DNA of 64,000 nucleotides from Streptomyces sp. NBC_01428 (lineage in GTDB: Bacteria; Actinomycetota; Actinomycetes; Streptomycetales; Streptomycetaceae), in the NCBI RefSeq assembly GCF_036231965.1, contig NZ_CP109499.1:4960001-5024000 (forward strand), read 5' to 3'. Position numbers and translations under genes: made by a program. Shown piece after piece: positions 24,591-33,930 of the stretch (position 1 is the stretch's first letter; each line of letters starts with the position of its first letter). The notes under the pieces are model-generated. The model saw only the letters and a list, made by a program, of their open reading frames with translations, ran no database searches and was not told the origin of the DNA.

Positions 24591-25814
24591 TCAGCTGTCG
24601 GAGCCGCCGGCCCGCAGCGAGGCCAGGTCGGACTTGACGGTGTTGATCGGGATGGCGAAGCCGAGGCCGACGCTGCCCGCGCTCGACGAGGACGAGGAGG
24701 AGTCCGAAGCGGCCGAGTACATCGCGGAGTTGATGCCGACGATGTTGCCGTTCATGTCGATCAGGGCGCCGCCGGAGTTGCCGGGGTTGAGCGAGGCGTC
24801 CGTCTGCAGAGCCTTGTACGTGGTGGTGGAGGAACCGGTGTCGCCGTTGAACTGGCGCCCGCCGAACTCGAAGGGCCACTGCTCGCTGCCGCTGCCGCCG
24901 CCCTGCTGTTGCTGCTGGCCCTGGCTCTCGTCGGTGGAGACGGTCACGTCGCGGTCGAGCGCGGAGACGATGCCGCTGGTGACGGTGCCGGTCAGGCCCT
25001 CGGGGGAGCCGATCGCGACGACCTGGTCGCCGACCTGGACGCCGGCCGAGTCGCCGAGTGTCGCCGTCTTCAGGCCGGACGGCGCGTTCTCCAGCTTGAT
25101 CAGCGCGAGGTCCTTCTTGCTGTCGGTGCCGACGACGCTCGCGGTGTACGACTTGCCGTTGTTCAGCCGCACCTTGATCGCGGAGGCGCCCGAGACGACG
25201 TGGTTGTTGGTGATGATCTCGCCGCCGGTCGTGATGATCACGCCCGAGCCGGTGGAGGAGCCCGCGTTCGAGGTCGCGCTGATCTCGACGATGCTCGGGC
25301 TGACCGCCTTGGCGACGCCGGAGACCGTGCCCTTCTGGCTGGTGGGCACCACGCTGGTGCTGGTGCTGCTGGAGGCGACCGTGTCGTTGCCCGTCAGCTC
25401 CTGGATGCCGTAGGCGGTGCCACCGCCGATCGCCGCGGCGACGATCGCGACAGCGGCGAGCAGGGCGAACGGGCCCTTGGCGCGCCGCTGCCTGGTGGGA
25501 GCCGGACCCTGCGGCGGAGCGGGCGGCGCCGCGAAGGCCGCGGTGGAGCCGGTGGCGTCGGAACCGTCGGGCTGACCGGCGTACGGCCCGGCGCCGTAGC
25601 CGTCACCGCCGTGGCCGTCGCCGCCGTGACCGGAGCCCGGCCACACGGTGGTGCCCGGCTCGACGTGGAGCGGCGGGGCCGGGTGGTACGCCGGCGGGGG
25701 CGGCCACTCGGGATTCACGGGGGAGGAGGAGGGGTGCGACTGCTGCTGGGGGTACGCGGACCCGTGGTCGTCGCCCTGGGGGTACTCGCCGCTGCGGCGG
25801 AAGCTCTCGGTCAT
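24591..25814 (-). CDS. HtrA/DegP-like membrane-anchored serine protease without PDZ domain
   Basis: 407 aa. A proline/glycine-rich cytoplasmic N terminus (about 110 residues) is followed by a transmembrane helix at 115-137 and an extracytoplasmic chymotrypsin-fold domain. The catalytic triad is visible as H205 (NNHVV), D235 (SKKDLALIK) and S347 (NPGNSGGALI). A poly-Gln/Gly insert lies near 298-310 and a poly-Ser insert near 370-380. The protein ends at AIPINTVKSDLASL, so the PDZ domain usual in HtrA is missing. It is first in an operon with a two-component system, suggesting quality control of envelope proteins. Confidence 0.9.
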   Translation of the reverse strand: MTESFRRSGEYPQGDDHGSAYPQQQSHPSSSPVNPEWPPPPAYHPAPPLHVEPGTTVWPGSGHGGDGHGGDGYGAGPYAGQPDGSDATGSTAAFAAPPAPPQGPAPTRQRRAKGPFALLAAVAIVAAAIGGGTAYGIQELTGNDTVASSSTSTSVVPTSQKGTVSGVAKAVSPSIVEISATSNAGSSTGSGVIITTGGEIITNNHVVSGASAIKVRLNNGKSYTASVVGTDSKKDLALIKLENAPSGLKTATLGDSAGVQVGDQVVAIGSPEGLTGTVTSGIVSALDRDVTVSTDESQGQQQQQGGGSGSEQWPFEFGGRQFNGDTGSSTTTYKALQTDASLNPGNSGGALIDMNGNIVGINSAMYSAASDSSSSSSSAGSVGLGFAIPINTVKSDLASLRAGGSDS

Positions 25815-25833
25815 GTCAAAAAGACTGTCCCCG

Positions 25834-25866
25834 GATCATGAGAGCTCCCTGAGGGGCCCCTGAGAA
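25834..25866 (-). promoter_or_regulatory. Three 11-bp direct repeats upstream of the htrA-like gene
   Basis: On the minus strand, starting at 25866, 25855 and 25844: TTCTCAGGGGC, CCCTCAGGGAG, CTCTCATGATC. The shared core (T/C)CTCA repeats every 11 bp, about one helix turn, as expected for an OmpR-type regulator. Mycobacterial MprA binds related TCTCAG-type repeats. The site ends 20 bp before the start codon. Confidence 0.6.
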
Positions 25867-26006
25867 GCCCGACAGAACCTCGTATGCCCGATATAAAGGC
25901 GCCCCGGGCGGGCCCGGCCCCGCAGTCCAAGCCGCGGTCGGGCCCACTGCCGGGCGCACTGTCGGGCCCGCCGTCGGCCGTGCCCGGCGGGACCTGCCGG
26001 GTTCTC

Positions 26007-26046
26007 CCGGCGAGCGTCCGCCGGACGTGCGGCGGACGCTCGCCGG
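26007..26046. other. Perfect 16-bp-stem inverted repeat in a divergent promoter region
   Basis: Arms 26007-26022 and 26031-26046 pair perfectly around an 8-nt loop (core CGAGCGTCCGCC / GGCGGACGCTCG). It sits between the divergent htrA-like and secreted protease genes, in a 503-bp gap without a supported gene. A likely -10 box TACGAT for the downstream protease is at 26164-26169. A 5' leader terminator, a small RNA end or a regulator site are all possible. Confidence 0.6.
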
Positions 26047-26317
26047 CCCCTCACGCGCTCCCCGGGCAAACAGCGGGTTGCGTCCCGGTGATCCCGTGGA
26101 ACGGCAGGGGCGAACAGTTGTCTGACCCCTGTGAGGGCCGTGATTTCGGGGGCTGGAGAGGCCTACGATCTCCGCGCCGGAGGGGGGCTCCGCGGTTACG
26201 CCCGTTGTCGACGCACGCCATGCAAGCGGTTGCCGTCGACGGTCGGGCCGGTGCGTCGTACGCCCTTCTCAGGCCTCTGACACGGACGAACACACGCACC
26301 CACACCAGGAGCCCTGA

Positions 26318-28078
26318 GTGATACGTGCCCTGCGCGACCGCTGGAGACGCCCCGCCACGGCGTTGCCGACGGCCGCTCTCGCGCTGGCGCTGACCTGCGC
26401 CGGCGCCCTCGCGGCGCAGCCCGCCAGTGCGGCCGACCACCCGGCCGGACTGCCCGAAGCGAGCGTCGCCGCCCAGACCGGCGCCGCGCCCGCCCCGACC
26501 GCTTCCGACAAGGAACTGCGGCACCGCGTCGTCGAGGCCGCCAAGACCCAGGCGACGCCCGCGGCGAAGCCCAAGAAGACGCCGTTCATCATCGGCGGCA
26601 CCGAGACCTCGATCTCCTCGGCGCCGTGGATGGTCCAGCTGTCCTACTACGACAGCGCGGCCGGCGAGGGCTACTTCTGCGGCGGCACCCTCGTCGCCCC
26701 CAACAAGGTCCTGACGGCGGCGCACTGTGTCGCCGGTCTCGACTGGGCGGAGAACGGCGCGGTGGTCGCCGGAGCCACCGGCCTGCTGGACGACACCAAC
26801 GGCACCGTCGCGGGCGTCTACCGCCAGTGGAACCACCCGCACTTCAATGACGCGACCCTCCAGAACGACGTGGCGGTCCTCACCCTGGACCGTCCGCTGG
26901 AGCAGCAGTGGCTGAAGCTGACGGCCGCCGGCGACAGCGCCTCCTACAAGGCCGGCACCTCCGCCACCGTCTACGGCTGGGGTCTGACCTCGGGCGCCGA
27001 GGACGCGGACCTGTCGGCGAACCTGCGCAAGGTGACCCTGCCGATGGTCGCCGACTCCACCTGCAACACCGCGATGAAGACCGTCCTCGGTGAGGACGAC
27101 TTCGTCGAGGGCTCGATGTTCTGCGCCGGCACCCCGGCGACGGGCACCGACGAAGGCACCAAGAGCCCCTGCAACGGCGACTCCGGCGGCCCGGTGGTCG
27201 TCGGCGGCAAGGTCGTCGGCATCGTCTCCTGGGGCGTCTCGGGCTGCACCGCGCAGGGCGCCTACCCGGTGTTCACCAAGGTGTCCTCGTACACCTGGGC
27301 GGCCCAGCCCCGTATCGACGACACGGACCTGACCTTCGACGGCCGTGCCGACCTGCTGGAGCGGACGCCCTCGGGCGGCCTGTTCGAGCAGGACAGCAAG
27401 GGCACCTCGCTGGCCGCCCGCGCCTACCAGGGCAAGGACTGGCAGTACGCGAGCTGGGTCATGCAGGCCGATCTGGACCGGGACTTCTTCCAGGACCTGA
27501 TCGAGCGCGACAAGACCGACGGCAAGCTGTACCGCAGCTACTTCAACCACAGCTCGGAGCAGTTCGAGTGGATGCAGATCACCTCGGTGTGGGGCGGCTA
27601 CACGTCCTACGCCGTCCCCGGTGACATGACCGGTGACTCGCGTCCCGACCTGGTCGCGGTGGACGCCGACGGCTCGGTCTACCTGTACCCGGGCAAGGGC
27701 AACGGCGAGTTCTACGGCCGCGTCAAGGTGGTCGACAAGGCCTGGAAGGGCGTCAAGATCTTCGGGCACGGCGACCTGACCGGTGACGGCCGCGCCGACC
27801 TACTGGTCCGCAACACCTCGGGCGTCCTGTACCTCTACCGGGGCACGCAGGACGAGCACACCCCGTGGTCGACGCGGATCCAGGCGCGTACGGGCTGGAA
27901 CTTCACCTCGTACGTGGCCAACGGCGACGTGACCGGCGACGGCATCGCCGACGTCATGGCGCGTGACTCGGGCGGCACGCTCTGGCTCTACCCCGGCACC
28001 AACAAGGCCTCCAGCGACCTCTTCGGCTCGCGCAAGAGCCTCGGTACCGGCTTCAACCAGTACAACCTGCTGTTCTAG
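26318..28078 (+). CDS. Secreted trypsin-like serine protease with FG-GAP/VCBS repeats
   Basis: 586 aa from a GTG with the ribosome site AGGAG. The signal peptide ends near residue 38 (AAQPASAAD), followed by a propeptide to about 90. The S1 domain starts at FIIGGTE, with H136 (LTAAHC), D184 (QNDVAVL) and S289 (CNGDSGGP). The C-terminal 250 residues are beta-propeller repeats carrying calcium-type DxTGDGxxD motifs (GDMTGDSRPD, GDLTGDGRAD, GDVTGDGIAD). The propeller may bind polymer or mycelial surface. It is monocistronic, ended by a hairpin. Confidence 0.92.
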   Translation: MIRALRDRWRRPATALPTAALALALTCAGALAAQPASAADHPAGLPEASVAAQTGAAPAPTASDKELRHRVVEAAKTQATPAAKPKKTPFIIGGTETSISSAPWMVQLSYYDSAAGEGYFCGGTLVAPNKVLTAAHCVAGLDWAENGAVVAGATGLLDDTNGTVAGVYRQWNHPHFNDATLQNDVAVLTLDRPLEQQWLKLTAAGDSASYKAGTSATVYGWGLTSGAEDADLSANLRKVTLPMVADSTCNTAMKTVLGEDDFVEGSMFCAGTPATGTDEGTKSPCNGDSGGPVVVGGKVVGIVSWGVSGCTAQGAYPVFTKVSSYTWAAQPRIDDTDLTFDGRADLLERTPSGGLFEQDSKGTSLAARAYQGKDWQYASWVMQADLDRDFFQDLIERDKTDGKLYRSYFNHSSEQFEWMQITSVWGGYTSYAVPGDMTGDSRPDLVAVDADGSVYLYPGKGNGEFYGRVKVVDKAWKGVKIFGHGDLTGDGRADLLVRNTSGVLYLYRGTQDEHTPWSTRIQARTGWNFTSYVANGDVTGDGIADVMARDSGGTLWLYPGTNKASSDLFGSRKSLGTGFNQYNLLF

Positions 28079-28100
28079 CTCCACCGCGGACCGACAAAAG

Positions 28101-28134
28101 AGATCCCCGCGTCCCCTCAGGGGCGCGGGGATCT
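28101..28134. terminator. Bidirectional terminator between protease and LacI genes
   Basis: AGATCCCCGCG (28101-28111) pairs with CGCGGGGATCT (28124-28134), with an inner CCCC-TCA-GGGG stem and one unpaired T. On the minus strand it is followed by CTTTTG, giving a classical terminator for the LacI-family gene; it also closes the protease gene. Confidence 0.85.
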
Positions 28135-28157
28135 CCGCAATCCGGGTGCCGTACGGC

Positions 28158-29180
28158 CTACTCGCAGCCGCAGGACTGGCGCACCACCAGCCGCGAGGGG
28201 AACAGCTTCAGCCGCTCGCGGCGGGAGCCGGCCACCCGCAGACCGTCGTCGAGCACGAGGTCGACGGCCGCGCGGGCCATCGCCGAACGGTCCGAGGCGA
28301 TCGTGGTCAGCGGCGGGTCGGTCAGCCCCGCCTCCTTGACGTCGTCGAAGCCGGCGACCGCGAGCTGACCCGGCACGTCGATGCGCAGCTCGCGCGCGGC
28401 GCGCAGCACACCGATCGCCTGGTCGTCCGTGGAGCAGAAGATGGCCGGCGGCCGGTGCGGTCCGGCGAGCAGCTCCAGGCCGACCTGGTAGGCGTCGTAG
28501 CGGTTGTACGGGGCCTCGAAGAGCCGGCCCTCGGTGGGGAGCCCGGCCTCCTGCATGGCGCGCCGCCAGCCCTCGACGTGGTCGGAGACGGGGTCGCCGA
28601 CCGCCGGGGTCTCGGCCGTGCCGCCGAGGCAGGCCACGTACGCGTACCCGTGCTCCAGGAGGTGACGGGTGGCGAGCTGGGCGCCCCCTATGTCGTCGGT
28701 GACGACGGCGACGTCGTCGATCGCCTCGGGGCGCTCGTGCAGCAGCACCACCCGGGCGTCCCAGGCGTCGATCTCGGCGGCCGCGTGGTCGTTCAGCGCG
28801 TGGCTGACGAGGATCAGCCCGGAGACCCGCATGCCGAGGAAGGCCCGCAGATAGTGGACCTCGCGCTCGGCGATGTAGTCGGAGTTGCCGACGAGCACCA
28901 TTTTCCCGCGCTCGGCCGCGGCCTGTTCGACCGCGTGCGCCATCTCCCCGAAGAAGGGCTGGCGCGCGTCCGGGACGATCAGCCCTATGAGTTCCGTCCG
29001 CCGCGACGCCATGGCCTGGGCGACCCGGTCGGGCCGGTACCCCAGCTCCTTGATCGCCGCTTGGACGCGCTCGCGCGTGGCCGGGGCGACCGGCCGGGGT
29101 CCGTTGTTGATGACATAACTGACAACGGCGGTCGACGTACCCGCCAGTCGTGCCACATCATCCCGAGTCACCTTGGCCAC
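28158..29180 (-). CDS. LacI family transcriptional regulator
   Basis: 340 aa. The helix-turn-helix spans residues 5-25 (TRDDVARLAGTSTAVVSYV), followed by the hinge with YRPDRVAQAMASRRT. The periplasmic-binding-like effector domain fills 60-330. It ends in QSCGCE, a C-terminal Cys-Gly-Cys-Glu tail seen in a group of actinobacterial LacI proteins. No sugar gene is adjacent, so the regulated pathway is not evident. An acidic HTH start is not preceded by other genes on the same strand except glnR, 24 bp upstream of it in transcription order, so co-transcription with glnR is possible. Confidence 0.9.
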   Translation of the reverse strand: MAKVTRDDVARLAGTSTAVVSYVINNGPRPVAPATRERVQAAIKELGYRPDRVAQAMASRRTELIGLIVPDARQPFFGEMAHAVEQAAAERGKMVLVGNSDYIAEREVHYLRAFLGMRVSGLILVSHALNDHAAAEIDAWDARVVLLHERPEAIDDVAVVTDDIGGAQLATRHLLEHGYAYVACLGGTAETPAVGDPVSDHVEGWRRAMQEAGLPTEGRLFEAPYNRYDAYQVGLELLAGPHRPPAIFCSTDDQAIGVLRAARELRIDVPGQLAVAGFDDVKEAGLTDPPLTTIASDRSAMARAAVDLVLDDGLRVAGSRRERLKLFPSRLVVRQSCGCE

Positions 29181-29203
29181 GCGCGGAGTCTACGCGGATG
29201 GAC

Positions 29204-30022
29204 CTACCTCTGGGCAGGGCGTACGGCTGCTTCCTGCGGCTGCTCGGAGGCCTCCGCCGGAGCGGCGGCGTCCAGGTGCGCCGTCTCGTCCGCATCGTCC
29301 GGCTTTGGCTGGGCCGCCTTGGCCTTCGCGTTGTCCGCCGCGCGGTCCACCTTCTCCGGTGTGACGAAGCGGTAGCCGACGTTACGGACGGTTCCGATCA
29401 GCGACTCGTGCTCGGGCCCGAGCTTCGCGCGCAGCCGTCGTACGTGCACGTCGACCGTCCGCGTGCCGCCGAAGTAGTCGTAGCCCCAGACCTCCTGGAG
29501 CAGCTGGGCGCGGGTGAAGACGCGGCCCGGGTGCTGCGCGAGGTACTTGAGGAGCTCGAACTCCTTGAAGGTCAGGTCGAGGACCCGGCCCTTGAGCTTG
29601 GCGCTGTACGTCGCCTCGTCCACGGAGAGGTCACCGTTGCGGATCTCCATGGGGGAGTCGTCGTTGACGATCTGCTGGCGGCCCATCGCGAGCCGCAGGC
29701 GGGCCTCGACCTCGGCCGGACCGGCCGTGTCGAGGAGAACGTCGTCGATGCCCCAGTCGGCCGTGACGGCCGCGAGGCCGCCCTCGGTGACGACGAGGAT
29801 GAGTGGACAGCCGGGTCCCGTGGAGCGCAGCAGCTGGCACAGGCTGCGGACCTGCGGGAGATCACGTCGTCCGTCGATGAGGATGACGTCGGCACCGGGG
29901 GTGTCGACGAGGGCCGGGCCTTCGGCCGGCGCCACGCGCACGTTGTGCAGCAGCAGGCCGAGAGCGGGAAGCACCTCCGTCGACGGCTGAAGGGCGTTGG
30001 TCAGGAGCAAGAGTGAACTCAT
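29204..30022 (-). CDS. glnR: Nitrogen regulator GlnR (orphan OmpR-family)
   Basis: 272 aa. The N-terminal receiver-like domain (MSSLLLLTNALQPS to about 120) is an atypical orphan type without a partner kinase nearby. The C-terminal winged helix (about 130-230) has KEFELLKYLAQHPGRVF, VWGYDYFGGTRTVDVHVRRL and GTVRNVGYRFV, nearly identical to my memory of S. coelicolor GlnR. The last 40 residues are a variable Ala/Lys-rich tail. GlnR activates glutamine synthetase, ammonium and urea genes in streptomycetes during nitrogen limitation. The ribosome site is GGTGAGG. Confidence 0.97.
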   Translation of the reverse strand: MSSLLLLTNALQPSTEVLPALGLLLHNVRVAPAEGPALVDTPGADVILIDGRRDLPQVRSLCQLLRSTGPGCPLILVVTEGGLAAVTADWGIDDVLLDTAGPAEVEARLRLAMGRQQIVNDDSPMEIRNGDLSVDEATYSAKLKGRVLDLTFKEFELLKYLAQHPGRVFTRAQLLQEVWGYDYFGGTRTVDVHVRRLRAKLGPEHESLIGTVRNVGYRFVTPEKVDRAADNAKAKAAQPKPDDADETAHLDAAAPAEASEQPQEAAVRPAQR

Positions 30023-30273
30023 CGCGCCTCACCCACCTGGGTCGTCCTGCGGTCGTGCTCGGTTCGCTCGCCCATAACGTCTGGTTCCTCCTCGGTCCCT
30101 GCGAGGACGTTTGCGGCACTGCTCTTTCCTGCGGCTCCCGCGCCCTGGGATCCGCAGGGCCTCCCTGGCCCCGTACACCTGCGGTTTCCCGCTTCGTATA
30201 CAACGGTCCTGGAAGCACAAAAGGACCCGGGGGCTACTCTGCCCGAGTCCTCATGCCCAGCAGAATAGCCCAC

Positions 30274-31161
30274 ATGAGCTCAGGTCCGGCAGGTCAAGTG
30301 ACGCGATCTTTCAATAGTCCACACCGTGAGACAACGCCGCGTACCTCCGTACGGAGGTCTCTGCGCACGGTCGACGGAGTGACGATCGACGCGGCCTACG
30401 ACCCCGGGGAGCGGCCCGGTGGTGACCTCGCGTTCATCCTGGCGCACGGGTTCACGGGCGACCTGGACCGTCCGCACGTGCGCCGCGCGGCCGGCGTGCT
30501 GGGCCGCGGCGCGGCCGTCGTCACCTTCTCCTTCCGTGGTCACGGCGCCTCCGGGGGCCGCTCCACGGTCGGCGACCGTGAGGTCCACGACCTGGCGGCG
30601 GCGGTCGCCTGGGCGCGCGAGCTGGGGCACACCCGGATCGTGACGGTCGGCTTCTCGATGGGCGGCTCCGTGGTGCTGCGGCACGCGGCGCTGTACGGGA
30701 AGACGGGTTCGGGTCCGGGGCCGGCGCTCGCCGAGGCGGCCGGTCCGGAGTCCGAGGGGCGCGCGGAGGCGGGTACGGACGCGGTGGTGTCGGTCAGCTC
30801 GCCCGCCCGCTGGTACTACCGGGGCACGGCCCCGATGCGGCGGCTGCACTGGCTGGTGACCCGTCCGGAGGGCCGGATCGTGGGCCGGCTGGGTCTGCGC
30901 ACCCGGATCCACCACCGTGAATGGGACCCGGTACCCGCGTCCCCCGTCGAGTGCGTCCCGTACATCGCGCCGACCCCGCTGCTGATCGTGCACGGCGACC
31001 GGGACGGCTACTTCCCGGTCGACCACCCGAAGATGCTGGCCGAGGCGTCCGACGGCCACGCCGAACTGTGGCTGGAGCACGGCATGGGCCACGCGGAGAA
31101 CGCGGCCCCGGACGACCTGCTGGGCCGCATCGCGGACTGGGGGGTCGCACACGCGGGCTAG
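30274..31161 (+). CDS. Alpha/beta hydrolase
   Basis: 295 aa from the ATG at 30274 (MSSGPAGQ); an ATG at 30253 would add seven residues, and neither has a good ribosome site. The fold is clear: oxyanion region AHGFTGD, nucleophile elbow GFSMGGS, acid in HGDRDGYFPV, and histidine in HGMGHAEN. An insert of about 30 residues rich in Gly and Glu sits after the elbow. The substrate is unknown. It is divergent from glnR across a 251-bp gap and may share its control region. Confidence 0.88.
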   Translation: MSSGPAGQVTRSFNSPHRETTPRTSVRRSLRTVDGVTIDAAYDPGERPGGDLAFILAHGFTGDLDRPHVRRAAGVLGRGAAVVTFSFRGHGASGGRSTVGDREVHDLAAAVAWARELGHTRIVTVGFSMGGSVVLRHAALYGKTGSGPGPALAEAAGPESEGRAEAGTDAVVSVSSPARWYYRGTAPMRRLHWLVTRPEGRIVGRLGLRTRIHHREWDPVPASPVECVPYIAPTPLLIVHGDRDGYFPVDHPKMLAEASDGHAELWLEHGMGHAENAAPDDLLGRIADWGVAHAG

Positions 31162-31227
31162 CCTGGCGGGGTTCATGCGAAAGAGCGTGTGGACGCACAG
31201 AGACCGAACCGCTGATTGAGGAACGAG

Positions 31228-31482
31228 ATGGCAAAGGGCACGGTGCGTTACTGGGCCGCCGCCAAGGCCGCGGCAGGCGTCGCCGAGGAGCCGTACGAGG
31301 CGGGCACGCTCGCGGAGGCACTCGACGCGGCCCGCGAACGGCACCCCGGCGAGCTCGTCCGCGTCCTGCGACGCTGCTCGTTCCTCATCGACGGTGACCC
31401 CGTGGGCACCCGAGGGCATGAGACGGTACGGCTGGCCGAGGGCGGCACGGTCGAGGTGCTCCCGCCGTTCGCAGGAGGGTGA
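31228..31482 (+). CDS. moaD: MoaD/ThiS family sulfur carrier protein
   Basis: 84 aa from the ATG at 31228 with a GAGGAA ribosome site. The ubiquitin-like beta-grasp is seen as GTVRYWAAAKAAAGV, then GTVEVLPPFAGG. The C-terminal Gly-Gly is where sulfur is carried as a thiocarboxylate. It is a molybdopterin-synthase small subunit or a related sulfur carrier; no moaE lies nearby, so the exact pathway is open. The following gene starts 8 bp downstream. Confidence 0.88.
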   Translation: MAKGTVRYWAAAKAAAGVAEEPYEAGTLAEALDAARERHPGELVRVLRRCSFLIDGDPVGTRGHETVRLAEGGTVEVLPPFAGG

Positions 31483-31490
31483 GCGAGACG

Positions 31491-32759
31491 ATGAGCAACC
31501 AGCCGTTCGAGGGCCGGTACGAAGGCACGTACGAGGAGTACGACCCCTACCGGCAGCCTCAGCAGGAGTCCGAGGACCAGCAGTCCCCGCACCAGGGGCA
31601 GCAGCAGGGACAGGGTCCGCAGGCGCAGCAGCAGGGTCAGGGGCAGCCCGACTGGCAGCAGCACACCCAGCAGTGGGAGGGCCGGACCTGGGAGACGCAG
31701 ACACACTCGTCCGTCCCCGCCGCGGACACCGCCTATCTGCCTCCGCAGGCCTATCCCGCGTACGGAGAGCCGCAGCAGGGCCCCCAGGGCTACGGCGGCG
31801 CCGTGGGCGACCCCCTGCCGTCCGAGGCACCGGCACAGCCGTGGACCCCGGCCGCCGAGGCCCCCGCCCAGGAGCCGGCCGCCGAGCCGGTGGGTGTCCG
31901 GCTCCGCCCCGACGGGATCCCGCTCGCCGACGCGACGCCCGCCGAGGTCGCGGCCGACGCCACCTCGGACTACGGCCCCGCGACCGTCACCGGCAACGCC
32001 CGGATCACCGACGCCCAGCGCGCCCGCGCCGAGGGCCGGTCCCCGATCATCGAGCCCGGCATGCAGCCGGCCGCGCTGACGGCGGTCCTCGCGCTGCTGC
32101 TCTCCGGAGCGGCGGCCATCGGCGCGTACGCGCTCGTCGTCCCCCTGGTGCTGCTCCAGGGCGTCACCGCGGCGGGCTGGTTCCGGCTGAACGGGATGTG
32201 GCCGGCCCGGCAGGGCATCGCGCTGGCCTTCGCCGGTGCGCTGACCGCCGACGTCGCCCTGCTCGCCGCGGGCCGGGAGAACGCGCCCGCCGCGATCCTC
32301 GGCACCCTCGGCGCCTGGGTGCTGCTGACCCTCGTGCTCCAGCTCCGCAGCCACGCCGACCCCGACACCCGCATGTACGGGCTGATGGCGACCGTGGCCT
32401 CCGCGGCGCTGGCGATCATCGCGACCGGGCACCTCGCGGCGGAGCCGGACGCCGTCACCGTCGGCTGCGCGGCGGTCGCCGTGGCGATCCTGGCCCGCGC
32501 GCTGCCGCTGCCCACCCCGGCCTCCGTGGTGGTCGCGCTGCTGGCCGCGGCCGGCGCCGGTATCGCGGTCGGCGGGATGACGGACCTCGGCAGCCAGGGT
32601 GCCTTCCTGGGCCTCGGCGCCGGGGTGTGCGCCCTGATCGGGCACCGGGCGGCCAGTTACGACTACCCGTCCCGGTTCGTGCACTTCACCGCGGGTGTGG
32701 CGCTGCCGCTGGCCGCCGCCGCCCCCGCCGTCTACCTGCTGGGCCGCGCGCTCGGCTGA
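31491..32759 (+). CDS. Polytopic membrane protein with Gln-rich cytoplasmic N terminus
   Basis: 422 aa from the ATG at 31491 (AGGAGG ribosome site 12 nt upstream); a GTG at 31479 lies directly against that site and is less likely. The first 150 residues are Gln/Pro/Glu-rich low complexity (QQGQGPQAQQQGQGQ). Residues about 190-420 form eight or nine hydrophobic segments. The middle (about 140-185) has a short conserved-looking stretch ending SPIIEPGMQPAALTA. No function is recognised. It probably forms an operon with moaD. Confidence 0.8.
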   Translation: MSNQPFEGRYEGTYEEYDPYRQPQQESEDQQSPHQGQQQGQGPQAQQQGQGQPDWQQHTQQWEGRTWETQTHSSVPAADTAYLPPQAYPAYGEPQQGPQGYGGAVGDPLPSEAPAQPWTPAAEAPAQEPAAEPVGVRLRPDGIPLADATPAEVAADATSDYGPATVTGNARITDAQRARAEGRSPIIEPGMQPAALTAVLALLLSGAAAIGAYALVVPLVLLQGVTAAGWFRLNGMWPARQGIALAFAGALTADVALLAAGRENAPAAILGTLGAWVLLTLVLQLRSHADPDTRMYGLMATVASAALAIIATGHLAAEPDAVTVGCAAVAVAILARALPLPTPASVVVALLAAAGAGIAVGGMTDLGSQGAFLGLGAGVCALIGHRAASYDYPSRFVHFTAGVALPLAAAAPAVYLLGRALG

Positions 32760-32826
32760 CGGCCGGTTCGCACCGCCTCGATCCGGTCGACCTGCCGTTC
32801 CGAATCGTCACAGCTGATCGACAACC

Positions 32827-32863
32827 ACCATGAAGGGCCCCCGGACCGGGGGCCCTTCATGGT
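32827..32863. terminator. Perfect 17-bp hairpin between two genes on the plus strand
   Basis: Arms 32827-32843 and 32847-32863 are perfectly complementary with a 3-nt loop (core ATGAAGGGCCCCC). It separates the membrane protein gene from the DUF2993 gene. No T-run follows. Confidence 0.8.
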
Positions 32864-32928
32864 TAGGCTCGCGTTCGGCGGCAACCAGGCCGACCAGACG
32901 GGGCCGTCCGACGTGGGGAACACCGAGC

Positions 32929-33663
32929 ATGCGCGCACTGCGAATATTCCTGATCCTGGTCATCGTCCTCGGCGGGCTGTTCGTGATCGCCGACCGGGTC
33001 GCGGTCAACTTCGCGGAGGACCAGGCGGCCGACCGCATCAAGAGCACGGAGGGCCTCGCGAACACCCCCGACGTGTCCATCGAGGGCTTCCCGTTCCTCA
33101 CCCAGGTCGTCGGCGGTGAGCTGGACGACGTGAAGATCGGCATCAAGGACTACGAGGCGTCGACGGGCACCTCCGCCGGCACGGTCCGGATCGACGACCT
33201 GCGCGCCGAGATGCACGGCGTGGCCTTCTCCGGCGACTTCAGCTCCGCCACCGCCGCCCGGGCCACCGGCACCGCGACGATCGCCTACGACGAGCTGCTG
33301 AAGGCCGCGAGGTCGGAGCCGGGGGACGTCGCACCCGGCCTCACCGCCCGGATCACGGGCCTCTCCGACGGTGGCGACGGCAAGATCAAGGTGACCCTCT
33401 CCTCGAAGCTCCTCGGCCGCGACCTGCCGCCGGTCTCGGTGCTCAGCTCCGTCACCGTCTCCGGGGACACCGTGAAGGTGCACGCCGACTCCCTGCCCAA
33501 GATCGGTGGCGTCCAGCTCGTCGAGGGCCCGATCCGGTCGGTCACCGACTTCGAACAGAAGATCCAGAAACTGCCCGGCGGCATCAAGCTCGACAAGGTC
33601 GAGGCGGCCCCGGACGGCGTCGACATCACGGTGAAGGGTTCGGACGTCAGCCTCGTCGGGTAG
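32929..33663 (+). CDS. DUF2993 (LmeA-like) secreted or anchored protein
   Basis: 244 aa from the ATG at 32929 with a GGGGAA ribosome site. The single N-terminal helix (LRIFLILVIVLGGLFVIAD) is a signal anchor. The rest is a DUF2993 domain starting with the same signature as the gene at 20889 (SIEGFPFLTQVVGGELDDV). This family binds phospholipids at the outer face of the membrane in mycobacteria. The protein is the minimal one-domain form, while the 20889 paralogue is longer. Confidence 0.85.
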   Translation: MRALRIFLILVIVLGGLFVIADRVAVNFAEDQAADRIKSTEGLANTPDVSIEGFPFLTQVVGGELDDVKIGIKDYEASTGTSAGTVRIDDLRAEMHGVAFSGDFSSATAARATGTATIAYDELLKAARSEPGDVAPGLTARITGLSDGGDGKIKVTLSSKLLGRDLPPVSVLSSVTVSGDTVKVHADSLPKIGGVQLVEGPIRSVTDFEQKIQKLPGGIKLDKVEAAPDGVDITVKGSDVSLVG

Positions 33664-33917
33664 GCCGGAGAGGGTGGGGCGAGCCGGGCGTTCCTGGTCG
33701 TCGGGGCCCGGTTCCCGCCGGAATGAGTGCTGTCCGGAGGGGTCCTGTCCGAAAGGCGAGACGGTCCTGTCCGCACCGCAGATGCGTTCTCGGCAGGAAG
33801 AGGGCCGCGAAGGCCACGACCCGTGCGGCGAGGGCCCTGACGGCATTCTCGTATCACAGTACGGACGATCGCGTCTCAGCATGCGACACGCCGGTGACAT
33901 GCCCGCCTGTCCGTCCC

Positions 33918-33923
33918 TACGAT
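33918..33923 (+). promoter_or_regulatory. -10 box of the sulfurtransferase operon
   Basis: TACGAT at 33918-33923 lies 7 bp before the leader-peptide ATG, with GTGACA about 18 bp further upstream as a -35 element. This places the transcription start at or next to the ATG, so the leader peptide is predicted to be leaderless. Confidence 0.55.
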
Positions 33924-33930
33924 CGGACGC

